Below, one piece after another: positions 1-6,639 of a DNA stretch of 12,107 nt. Under the pieces are notes generated by a model. That model made no database searches. It was given only the letters and a program-made list of their open reading frames with translations, and was not told the origin of the DNA. Position numbers and translations under genes: made by a program. The stretch's first letter is position 1, and each line of letters starts with the position of its first letter. Source of the stretch: an uncultured Sulfuricurvum sp. (GTDB taxonomy: Bacteria > Campylobacterota > Campylobacteria > Campylobacterales > Sulfurimonadaceae); the NCBI RefSeq assembly GCF_937936435.1, contig NZ_CALDDG010000020.1, positions 1-12,107 of the forward strand, written 5' to 3'.

Positions 1-507
1 CATCCATCTCAAATACATCATCCAGCGTTTCATGGCAGACGCTTTTGCTACCGATTGGATCGGCTTGCCGATCAAAAACTCGTATCCTTGCGAACGATAC
101 GGATTCAGCGTATACAAAGTATCAATCAGTGCAGAAAGTCCTTCGATCACTCCGCCTGTGCGATATCCCCGCATAAATACCCTCTCCGCACCGCCCATCG
201 CGATTAGTTTTTGGAGGGTTAGAAACCATTGCACTACGTCTTCATTTTTTTGAAATCGGTAATATTTGTTTTTCACCTGAAATCGTAGTTCGTCTTCGGA
301 AAGTTTTTGTAACCCGATATCCAAAGAGGCAATAAAAGCGATAATCGCCTTCACATTTCCATAGGCAAAAAGGGCACAGGTCAGGGCATGATGGGGATCG
401 CGGTAAAGACGGGCGATCATCAAAGGGTCAGGGCGTTCGGCACACAATTCGCTATCGCAGTTACGAGCCGCAACCTGCTTCTCCAGATATTCTTGGATGG
501 TATTCAA
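1..507 (-). CDS. TIGR02757 / DUF2400 family protein, 3' end cut by window
   Basis: This is a conserved bacterial family of unknown function, and I know of no established reaction for it. 169 residues are visible, open to the window edge; family members are usually about 230-260 residues, so the C-terminal third is missing. Family-like stretches are PDPL followed by YRDP (residues 26-38), CALFAYGN (44-51), KYYRFQ (81-86) and a C-terminal SAMKRWMMYLRWM (157-169). No ATG exists near the family N-terminus. The likely start is a TTG at 507-505 that overlaps the rpoN stop as TTGA, with a weak GGGA about 6 bases upstream. This makes it the last visible gene of the left operon, translationally coupled to rpoN. 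The family call is from recognised sequence pattern and is fairly firm; the start is less so. Confidence 0.8.
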   Translation of the reverse strand, partial: MNTIQEYLEKQVAARNCDSELCAERPDPLMIARLYRDPHHALTCALFAYGNVKAIIAFIASLDIGLQKLSEDELRFQVKNKYYRFQKNEDVVQWFLTLQKLIAMGGAERVFMRGYRTGGVIEGLSALIDTLYTLNPYRSQGYEFLIGKPIQSVAKASAMKRWMMYLRWM

Positions 508-1772
508 GAACGTCCCAAAAGATACAGCTGCTTGCGCTCGCTCGATCCCGCAATATTGAGCTGTTTACGGTATTTTGCAATGGTACGTCGAACCATCGTA
601 ATTTTGAACTTCTCCTGGATCAGTTCGAGCAGTTTCATATCGCTCAGCGGTTTTTTATGCGATTCGTTACGCACCAGTTCGCTGACATACTCTTTGATCG
701 CGGCATTCGAGACGTCTTCATCGATGGCCGTCGTAAAAAAATCTTTCATCGGATAAATACCTCGATCACACGCAATGTATTTGTTGGCAATAGCCCGTGA
801 GATCGTCGAAGGGTTATGTCCGAATTCATCCGCCAACGTCTTGAGGGTGAGAGGTTTGATCGCACCTCCGAGAAAAAAATCGTACTGGTATTCGACGATC
901 ATCAAACCGACTTTGTATAAAGTGGCTTTGCGCATTTCCAATGCATCGACGAGACTTTTAGCCTCTTTGAGTTTTTCACGGACAAACGGATGATCGACTT
1001 TATACCCATTGTCGATCGTAACGCTTGGATAATACTGATCGTTCAGTCGTACCTCGATCCCCTCTTGTTCATCGTTATAGATCATCAAATCGGGGACAAT
1101 CTGCGTCGAATCTTCCAAATAATCGATAGCCGGGGGATTTTTAAAGCTGCCGATGACTTTCATGGCCTCTTCAAATGCATTCTCTTTGCGGTACGATCCC
1201 AACGCATCAAGATCATTAATCATTTTACACGCCAGCGAATATCCTTCGTCGCTGATAGATGCGGAATCCAGCTGAAACAAAAACGATTCGGAAACGTTCA
1301 CAGCTCCGATCCCGACCGGTTCGACATGGATAAAACGGAGCCGTACTTTTTCAAACTGCTCCTCTGAGATACCGTGTTCAATACAAAATTTCTTTGTATC
1401 CCCTTCGTAATAGCCCCCCTCATCAAGATTCTCGATAACGTACGTGGCGATCATTTGAGAAAGGGGGGTCGGAAACAAAGAAGAATCGATCTGTTCTTGC
1501 AAAATATCATAAAGGCTCTTCACCTGGATTGTCAGTGCTTCAATCGCTTCGCTGTGGGAGTTTTGAACGTAGCCGAATTGGATTTTTTTGGGGATTCGGG
1601 CTTCAAACGACTCTTCATACCCCGATTTAACATCGATGAGAGGATTGCCCTCGACGAACGGAACCATCGCTTCTCCCAGATCGCTTAGGCTCGATTGAAG
1701 AATCGGCAGCCAATTGCGTAGGGTGTTGGAAAGCTTATTTTTAAGTTCGACCGATGTTTTAACCCGTAGCAT
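504..1772 (-). CDS. rpoN: RNA polymerase sigma-54 factor RpoN
   Basis: Sigma-54 directs RNA polymerase to -24/-12 promoters and needs AAA+ activators (in this phylum mainly FlgR for flagellar genes). The product has 422 residues, normal for Campylobacterota versions, which are shorter than the E. coli one. The order is a short N-terminal activator-interacting region (about 1-50, with LPILQSSLSDLGEA), the core-binding region (about 75-300), a helix-turn-helix (about 318-343, LADEFGHNPSTISRAI) and the diagnostic RpoN box VRRTIAKYRK (394-403, consensus ARRTVAKYRE). The ATG lies 5 bases after the lptB stop. No Shine-Dalgarno is evident (the bases before ATG read CCTCT), so translation probably relies on coupling to lptB. 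The 3' end overlaps the TTG start of the DUF2400 gene. Confidence 0.96.
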   Translation of the reverse strand: MLRVKTSVELKNKLSNTLRNWLPILQSSLSDLGEAMVPFVEGNPLIDVKSGYEESFEARIPKKIQFGYVQNSHSEAIEALTIQVKSLYDILQEQIDSSLFPTPLSQMIATYVIENLDEGGYYEGDTKKFCIEHGISEEQFEKVRLRFIHVEPVGIGAVNVSESFLFQLDSASISDEGYSLACKMINDLDALGSYRKENAFEEAMKVIGSFKNPPAIDYLEDSTQIVPDLMIYNDEQEGIEVRLNDQYYPSVTIDNGYKVDHPFVREKLKEAKSLVDALEMRKATLYKVGLMIVEYQYDFFLGGAIKPLTLKTLADEFGHNPSTISRAIANKYIACDRGIYPMKDFFTTAIDEDVSNAAIKEYVSELVRNESHKKPLSDMKLLELIQEKFKITMVRRTIAKYRKQLNIAGSSERKQLYLLGRS

Positions 1773-1777
1773 AGAGG

Positions 1778-2500
1778 TTAGAACTTGAACGATTCACCGA
1801 GATAGTGTTGGCGCACATCTGGGTTATGTGCGATCTCGTCGCTCGTTCCGGAAGCGAGGAGTTCGCCGCTCTTGATTACATACGCGCGATCGCATACCGC
1901 CAGTGTCTCCCGAACGTTATGATCGGTGATTAAGACGCCGATACCGTACTCGACTAATTGAGAAATAACGCTTTGAATGTCCATGACCGCTATCGGATCG
2001 ACTCCGGCAAACGGTTCGTCCAAAAGCAAAAACCGGGGTTTATTGACTAAAGCGCGGGCGATTTCCGCGCGTCTGCGCTCCCCGCCGCTAAGATTGATCC
2101 CCCGACGATTTCGGATCGGTTCAATATTAAACATTTCCAACAGCTCTTCGATTCGTTGCTGTGCCGTCTCTTGATCCAATTTCCCCGCCTGTGCCGCGAT
2201 CACAAGATTTTCTTCGACTGTTAAGTCTTTAAAAATAGACGCTTCTTGAGGCAGATAGCCGATTCCCAGCCGCGAACGCTGATGAAGCGGCTGATTCGAG
2301 ACATCTACTCCGTCGATAAAGACCTTACCGCTTGTCGCTTCGATCAATCCGCAGATCATATAAAACGTCGTCGTTTTCCCGGCACCGTTCGGCCCTAAAA
2401 GCCCGACAACCTCTCCCGTATGAAGTTCCATACTGATCCCGCGGACGATCTCGTGTTTTTTGATCGTCTTAACCAGATGATCGATTTTCAACTCATGCAC
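1778..2500 (-). CDS. lptB: LPS export ABC transporter ATP-binding protein LptB
   Basis: LptB is the cytoplasmic ATPase that, with LptF/LptG, extracts lipopolysaccharide from the inner membrane and pushes it along the Lpt bridge. The 240 residues are the usual family length. Visible are Walker A GPNGAGKTT (36-44), the Q-loop Gln84, the ABC signature LSGGERRRAEIARAL (136-150), Walker B FLLLDEP (156-162) and the switch His193 in TDHNVRET. The signature and FAGVDPIAV are typical of LptB rather than LivG. The start is a GTG at 2500-2498, with GAGGT five bases upstream, overlapping the end of tsaE by 8 bases. The tsaE-lptB-rpoN order matches Campylobacterota genomes. The coupling of lptB to rpoN is also common in Gammaproteobacteria. 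Confidence 0.96.
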   Translation of the reverse strand: MHELKIDHLVKTIKKHEIVRGISMELHTGEVVGLLGPNGAGKTTTFYMICGLIEATSGKVFIDGVDVSNQPLHQRSRLGIGYLPQEASIFKDLTVEENLVIAAQAGKLDQETAQQRIEELLEMFNIEPIRNRRGINLSGGERRRAEIARALVNKPRFLLLDEPFAGVDPIAVMDIQSVISQLVEYGIGVLITDHNVRETLAVCDRAYVIKSGELLASGTSDEIAHNPDVRQHYLGESFKF

Positions 2501-2903
2501 ACTGCACCTCGTAACATCGCAAATTTGTATCGCATTTCGTAATTTTGAGTATTCTAAATTCCATTCCGATTCGCTTGAGCCATTCTATCAGCATCTCATC
2601 TCCCCACTCAATCAAATGATATCCAGGACGTTCCAGCTCTTCGAGCATCCCTAAGGAGAGAAATTTCTCAAACCCGTAATTATATAGATCGTAGTGAAAC
2701 AGTTTATCTCCATAATGCTGCTGCAACGAAAACGTAGGTGAGGTCACTCCCTCTTTTATTCCCAAAAAAGTGGCAAAAGCCTGTGTAAAGGTCGTTTTAC
2801 CGCTCGCTAAATCCCCCTGCAGAACAACGATACCGCCATCAGGAAGTTCTTGGGCTATCGTTGCGCACACTTGCGACACTTGATCGAGCGAAAGTTTCAT
2901 CAT
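2493..2903 (-). CDS. tsaE: tRNA threonylcarbamoyladenosine biosynthesis ATPase TsaE
   Basis: TsaE is the P-loop ATPase that works with TsaB and TsaD to add threonylcarbamoyl to A37 of tRNAs that read ANN codons. The 136 residues are the normal size. Visible are Walker A GDLASGKTT (30-38), the threonine motif VTSPTF (53-58), YDLYN (71-75) and the conserved IEWGD (98-102), all in the family order. The ATG at 2903 overlaps the trpD stop as ATGA; a second ATG follows immediately, so the start could be one codon later. No clear Shine-Dalgarno is present, again suggesting coupling. The A in GDLASGKTT stands where G is usual (GDLGAGKTT), a mild variation. Confidence 0.95.
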   Translation of the reverse strand: MMKLSLDQVSQVCATIAQELPDGGIVVLQGDLASGKTTFTQAFATFLGIKEGVTSPTFSLQQHYGDKLFHYDLYNYGFEKFLSLGMLEELERPGYHLIEWGDEMLIEWLKRIGMEFRILKITKCDTNLRCYEVQCA

Positions 2904-3880
2904 AACTTGGAAGATACCGAAACGATTTGGTCGAGTTTTCGTGCGGCCTTTCCGCTAAAAATCGCTTCGCGGGCGATTTCCAAAGCCTCTTGAACATCCG
3001 AAGCCATCCCGTCTGCTATCAGCGCATATGCCGCGTTGATCAGCACCATATCTCTTTGGGGATCGGTCGCCCGGTTATACAGTACATCCCGAAAAATTTT
3101 TGCATTTTTTTCGACATCACCGCCTAGAATAGCCTCAAAAGGAGCTTTTCGTATACCGTAACGTTCGGGGTCAATCTCGAAATAATCGATACGATCGTCT
3201 TTGAGTTGTGCGGCATACGTAATATCACTGATACTGATTTCGTCCATCTTCTCCCGCGAACTGACGACAATTGCCGACTTCACTCCGCCCATTTGTGCCG
3301 CTTCGGCCATCTTCGAGACGAAAACCTCATCAAAAACACCCAACAAAAGTTTGGAGAGTCCTACCGGATTGGTCAACGGTCCCAAAATATTAAATACCGT
3401 CTTCTCTGGGATGCTTCGACGGATAGGCATGATGAACTTCATAGCCGGATGGTGATATTGTGCAAATAAAAACGTAAATCCCGTCTCTTCCAGCAATTTA
3501 GCACTTTTGTCTAAACTCAGATCAAGCTTGATTCCCAAATGTTCCAAAACATCGGCGCTTCCCGATTTCGATGTGATGGATCGGTTTCCGTGTTTGGCGA
3601 CATAGGCTCCGCATGAAGCAAGAAGAACCGATACCGTCGATGAGACGTTAAAACTTCCGCTTTTGTCCCCTCCCGTCCCGACGACATCGATCAATTTTTC
3701 TTTTAGTTCAGGGGCTACGTCCAATGCCAATGCATGACGTTTCATGACTTCTGCCGCCGTCGCGATCATCGAGGAAGATGTCTCGTCATTCAAAGTCAGT
3801 GAGAGTAAAAATTCCCGCATCTCATCGTCGCTGAGACGATGTTCGAATAACGCCTCAAAATCCGTTTTGGTCGGGTTCAT
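2900..3880 (-). CDS. trpD: Anthranilate phosphoribosyltransferase TrpD
   Basis: TrpD transfers phosphoribosyl from PRPP to anthranilate, the second step of tryptophan synthesis. The product has 326 residues, slightly short of the usual 335-345. Key motifs are the PRPP-binding GTGGD (68-72) followed by SGSFNVSS, KHGNR (96-100), SKSGSAD (104-110), LGPLTNP (166-172) and the metal-binding Asp213-Glu214 in KMDEIS. It is a stand-alone enzyme, not the TrpG-TrpD fusion known from some relatives, and no other trp gene lies in the window. So trpD sits in an otherwise RNA/envelope/transcription operon. The ATG at 3880 has AAGGAAT upstream and overlaps the stop of the S4 gene as ATGA. Confidence 0.95.
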   Translation of the reverse strand: MNPTKTDFEALFEHRLSDDEMREFLLSLTLNDETSSSMIATAAEVMKRHALALDVAPELKEKLIDVVGTGGDKSGSFNVSSTVSVLLASCGAYVAKHGNRSITSKSGSADVLEHLGIKLDLSLDKSAKLLEETGFTFLFAQYHHPAMKFIMPIRRSIPEKTVFNILGPLTNPVGLSKLLLGVFDEVFVSKMAEAAQMGGVKSAIVVSSREKMDEISISDITYAAQLKDDRIDYFEIDPERYGIRKAPFEAILGGDVEKNAKIFRDVLYNRATDPQRDMVLINAAYALIADGMASDVQEALEIAREAIFSGKAARKLDQIVSVSSKL

Positions 3881-4125
3881 ACTAATTCCTTGACGTAAAG
3901 ATGCTGCTGAGATTTGGGAGTGGATTTGATCGTCGGTAAAGCCAAAACTTCGTACCGCATCTGTTTATCAAGATAGACCAGGGTGATTATGTCGCCGATG
4001 GCAACGTTTTTGGAGGCTTTGACTGCTTTATCATTGATATACACGACACCCTCGCCGATCATATCCTGAGCGACGGCACGTCGTTTGGTCAGATTAACCG
4101 CATTTAAAAATTTATCGATTCGCAA
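3877..4125 (-). CDS. Small S4-domain RNA-binding protein (RqcP/Hsp15-like)
   Basis: This is an 82-residue protein made almost wholly of one S4 fold. It shows RIDKFLNAVNLTKRR (2-16), an A-x-x-MIGEGVVYIND turn (about 19-33), KASKNVAIGD (36-45) and a short basic tail. Proteins of this size and layout include bacterial RqcP, which assists RqcH in adding C-terminal tails to nascent chains on stalled 50S subunits, and the heat-shock protein Hsp15, which binds such subunits. Which of the two applies cannot be told from the sequence alone, but this short form lacks Hsp15's longer C-terminal extension. The start is a TTG at 4125-4123 with a weak GGAA 5 bases upstream; there is no in-frame ATG at the S4 N-terminus. 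It is the first gene of the left operon. Confidence 0.85.
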   Translation of the reverse strand: MRIDKFLNAVNLTKRRAVAQDMIGEGVVYINDKAVKASKNVAIGDIITLVYLDKQMRYEVLALPTIKSTPKSQQHLYVKELV

Positions 4126-4153
4126 AGAGGTTCCGTTCTATTTAAGTTTGAAC

Positions 4154-4223
4154 GCCAAACGGAGCGAAGCCCCGCTTGGCTACGCTAGCCGCTATGGCAC
4201 TAAAGCTTGCCTCTTATGAGGCA
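4154..4223. repeat. Cluster of palindromes, candidate dispersed intergenic repeat
   Basis: Several inverted repeats follow one another in 70 bases. At 4154-4180 a 12-bp stem has a 3-base loop; its two A.C mismatches on the plus strand become G.U wobbles in a minus-strand transcript. GGCTA-cgc-TAGCC lies at 4178-4190, a shorter GCC/GGC pair at 4188-4198, and a perfect TGCCTC-TTAT-GAGGCA at 4208-4223, followed on the plus strand by a T6 run (4228-4233). The base composition is more GC-rich than the flanking spacer. The arrangement resembles REP-like or miniature palindromic elements. In minus-strand RNA it would form the 5' leader of the trpD/rpoN operon. On the plus strand the last hairpin plus T6 looks like a terminator, but no plus-strand gene feeds it. 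That it is dispersed in the genome is inferred, not shown. Confidence 0.6.
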
Positions 4224-4241
4224 GATGTTTTTTGTGGATTT

Positions 4242-4247
4242 ATTGTA
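4242..4247 (-). promoter_or_regulatory. Likely sigma-70 -10 box for the S4-trpD-tsaE-lptB-rpoN operon
   Basis: On the minus strand the gap upstream of the S4 gene contains TACAAT, preceded by AT-rich sequence and no clear -35, as is usual for Campylobacterota vegetative promoters. Transcription would begin near 4235, giving a leader of about 110 bases that includes the whole palindrome cluster at 4154-4223. No other good -10 is evident in 4126-4321. This is a motif match only. Confidence 0.45.
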
Positions 4248-4321
4248 GGTAAATGAAGCTAAAAGAGAGGTAAGAGCGCAAAAATTGTTCCACTATTTTT
4301 ACGGACGAGTGATCGTGTCGT

Positions 4322-5083
4322 TTAGGCGAGATAAATCTCGTCTATATGTTCCGTTGCACACTCCAGTTCTTCAAACCATGCTAAAAAAGCAGCTACATTT
4401 TCCCTATGGAAAAGTGAGCCGTGCTGCGGCGCTATCGTATCGATATCATACCGTCTGGCTTCCCGCACCCACGCGCGACAAAAAAGGTTGGACGCCATAT
4501 AGCGGCGATGAAAACTTTCCAGATACGGACGATGGGATTCGAAATCATCCACCCGTTTGTTCAGATTTTGCGGCGATAGAACTGCCGCACCGATATCTCC
4601 CGAAAAGAGAATTTTGGATCGGCTGTCATACAATGAAAAATTACCGGGGCTATGGAGAAAATGAGCAGGAATAAACTGGATAAAATCTTCACCGAAACGA
4701 ATCCTGCCTCCGTGATCCGGCAATGCGACGATTCTCGCCGTATCTACCAGCCCGAAGTGCCCCATAAAACGGGTCCATAATCCCGAAACAACCAATTGGG
4801 CGCTCGTGGCGACACTCCATTCTGCAATTCCGCCTGCCACATCGGGGTCTTGATGGGAGAAAAAAATGTATTTGATTTTTTGAGGGTCAATATGACGCTC
4901 GATCGCATCGTAGAGTTCTGAAAAAATCGAACTGCTTCCCGGATCGATCAATATTGCACTTTCATGCTGAACAAGAAGAAACTGATTAACCGATAGAGAG
5001 TTCTCTTCCTGCGCTTCGTCTTCCAAACTGAACATCACGCATTTATGTGTTCCGTCATCGAATAATACGTTTTCATTGTCCAT
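4322..5083 (-). CDS. Metallo-beta-lactamase-fold protein, oxygen-binding di-iron protein (ODP)-like
   Basis: This 253-residue protein has the MBL fold of the flavodiiron/ODP group and no flavodoxin domain. In ODPs a di-iron centre binds O2 and serves as a sensor. Metal-ligand candidates are His77-x-Asp79-x-Asp81 in SHQDPDVAGG, His144 in HSPGNF, Asp163 in SGDIGAA and His221 in APQHG. Canonical flavodiiron proteins have H-x-E-x-D-H; here E is D and the final H is Val82. The fold-typical LIDPGS (45-50) is also present. The ATG at 5083 has a strong AGGGGG upstream and overlaps the preceding receiver-PilZ gene by 11 bases, so the two are co-translated and probably act together. Signal peptide and membrane segments are absent, so it is cytosolic. 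O2 sensing is inferred from the family; hydrolase activity cannot be excluded. Confidence 0.8.
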   Translation of the reverse strand: MDNENVLFDDGTHKCVMFSLEDEAQEENSLSVNQFLLVQHESAILIDPGSSSIFSELYDAIERHIDPQKIKYIFFSHQDPDVAGGIAEWSVATSAQLVVSGLWTRFMGHFGLVDTARIVALPDHGGRIRFGEDFIQFIPAHFLHSPGNFSLYDSRSKILFSGDIGAAVLSPQNLNKRVDDFESHRPYLESFHRRYMASNLFCRAWVREARRYDIDTIAPQHGSLFHRENVAAFLAWFEELECATEHIDEIYLA

Positions 5084-6590
5084 ATTGCATCCCCCTGAAT
5101 TCGCGGATCAAATACATCTGCTGCTTGGCGATGTAATCGATCAGCTGTTTATAAATCGCTCCGTGCAAATCATACATGAAAACAACCTCAAAATGGTGTT
5201 GTTGCTCAATAATTCTAAAAATTTCAGCTTCGGTATTGATGATAAGATGCTGCTGTATTTTCCCCAAAACCATGTCTAAAATCACTTTCTCACCGACTTT
5301 AAAACCGGCAGGCAGTGAAGAGATTTTTAAGCGCACCGCTTTAATCGAGATATCGGAAAGCTCAATGTCCGCATCAAATTTATGCTCTTGATAGAGCAGT
5401 GTCACTTTTGCTTCGGCATTCGGTGGGACACGGATATATTGGCGACGTATCGGACTTGAAGATGCCATTTTGCATTCTCCGACTTTCAGCGTCTGTTGAT
5501 CGAAATTAATACCGAGAATATCGTTAGATTCGATAAACATCGGAAATATATCGGATGCAAGAATGACTCTTTTTTCAAATTGAATCGCTTTGAGCTGCAT
5601 AAATGTCGTTTTAATCGTTATACCGCCCTCGTCGATCGTGTGGATAATCGCATCGTTAGTGATACTAAGCCCTTTATAGAGGTTATGCAGTTTAATTTTC
5701 GCATTATTGCGTTTGGCCATTTCCAAAAGGCCCAAAAGCGCTTTTTTATCATTTTGCACCGACTCTTTTTCGACGGCATTGGCATCAAAAAGTTTTAAAA
5801 GGTTCAATTCGGTAACGTCGTTAAGCGAGAGAACGTAATAATCCTCTTTTTCCGGAATGGTTTGCAAGCTCAAAACGAAGTGGTGACTTTTATCCTCTTT
5901 ACCCGCAATTTTTACGTTGTAGAGTTTTCCGGGATTGTGTTTGGTCTCCCTTAACCATTCGATATGGTTGTGATTATACAAAAAACCGCTGTGGGGAAGA
6001 AAAAGATCTCCGAAATTAAAAAACTGTTTTTGAAACTCTTCTACACTCGATGCTCCGAAAAATTCCAGACACGGTTGATTCGCTATCACGACTGTTTCCG
6101 TATGGAGTAGAAGAACAAGATTTTGCTGATAGTTAAAAATATTATGCAGATGCAGATTAAACAGTCGTTGATGCATTTGTCGACGAAGTTCTAGAGCGCA
6201 CCGCTTCAGGACATCGACGATCATTTGGACACTGATCGGTTTTGCAAGACAATCAAAGGCCCCTATTTTGAGTGCTTCATGCAAATATCGTGGATCGTCT
6301 CGGGACATCATTAAAATGATTTTGGTTTCAGAATCGATTTGGAGAATTTCGCGAGCCAAAGTGAAGCCGTCCATATTGAGCATATGAATTTCACTGATTA
6401 CTACCGCACTGTGATGTTTTTTGAAAAGTTCCAGGCCGCTTTCGCTGTCAGTGGCGGAATAAACCGTATCGAAAAATTTTTGAAAAAGCTGCGTCGCCTG
6501 TTTATTCAAAGAGATATTGTCTTCCACATACAAAAGCGTATGCGTCCGCAGCGCGTTTCGGAGTTCCTTCAAAACTTTCGGGTCTATCAT
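5073..6590 (-). CDS. Receiver-PAS-PilZ protein with Glu in place of the phospho-acceptor Asp
   Basis: This is a 505-residue cytosolic multidomain regulator. Residues 15-135 are a response-regulator receiver with acidic pocket Glu23-Asp24, switch Ser96 and Lys117 in AKP. The phospho-acceptor site reads ISEIHMLNMDG, so Glu67 replaces Asp and Leu replaces the usual Pro. Residues about 150-265 look like a PAS domain. Residues about 298-375 form a YcgR-N/PilZN-like beta domain, and about 380-490 a PilZ domain with RxxxR (Arg383, Arg387) and DxSxxA (413-418; usually DxSxxG), the c-di-GMP binding signature. An upstream in-frame extension to 6725 is possible, but it would run into ygiQ. The ATG at 6590 with AAAGG 5 bases upstream fits the receiver start best. 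It follows ygiQ by 49 bases and overlaps the ODP-like gene. No DNA-binding or cyclase domain is visible. Confidence 0.85.
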   Translation of the reverse strand: MIDPKVLKELRNALRTHTLLYVEDNISLNKQATQLFQKFFDTVYSATDSESGLELFKKHHSAVVISEIHMLNMDGFTLAREILQIDSETKIILMMSRDDPRYLHEALKIGAFDCLAKPISVQMIVDVLKRCALELRRQMHQRLFNLHLHNIFNYQQNLVLLLHTETVVIANQPCLEFFGASSVEEFQKQFFNFGDLFLPHSGFLYNHNHIEWLRETKHNPGKLYNVKIAGKEDKSHHFVLSLQTIPEKEDYYVLSLNDVTELNLLKLFDANAVEKESVQNDKKALLGLLEMAKRNNAKIKLHNLYKGLSITNDAIIHTIDEGGITIKTTFMQLKAIQFEKRVILASDIFPMFIESNDILGINFDQQTLKVGECKMASSSPIRRQYIRVPPNAEAKVTLLYQEHKFDADIELSDISIKAVRLKISSLPAGFKVGEKVILDMVLGKIQQHLIINTEAEIFRIIEQQHHFEVVFMYDLHGAIYKQLIDYIAKQQMYLIREFRGMQYGQ

Positions 6591-6621
6591 ATAAGCCTTT
6601 CGAATAGAATCGAAGCTTATA
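6590..6621 (-). promoter_or_regulatory. Inverted repeat covering the RBS and start codon of the receiver-PilZ gene
   Basis: In minus-strand RNA, 7 bases (6621-6615) plus 5 bases (6614-6610) pair perfectly with 6603-6599 and 6596-6590. The loop has 6 bases and there is one 2-base bulge. The downstream arm contains the Shine-Dalgarno AAAGG and ends on the A of the AUG. Such a hairpin would block ribosome entry unless opened, for example by upstream translation, temperature or a protein. There is no U tract after it, so it is not an intrinsic terminator. It could instead be a double-stranded operator. Confidence 0.6.
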
Positions 6622-6639
6622 GGATAGCGCAATTTTGCT

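Noticed and set aside
4195..4210. Possible sigma-54 promoter: TGGCAC followed by TTGC upstream of the rpoN operon region, on the plus strand.
   Set aside because: Six bases separate TGGCAC and TTGC instead of five, and -24/-12 spacing is strict. It also points away from the operon and lies inside the palindrome cluster.
4208..4233. Intrinsic terminator on the plus strand (perfect 6-bp stem, then T6 four bases later).
   Set aside because: No plus-strand gene or promoter upstream would use it, and the stem is short. It is listed as part of the palindrome cluster.
4281..4300. AAAAAT/ATTTTT inverted repeat after the ODP-like gene as its terminator.
   Set aside because: The stem is A/T only with a 9-base loop, too weak to call.
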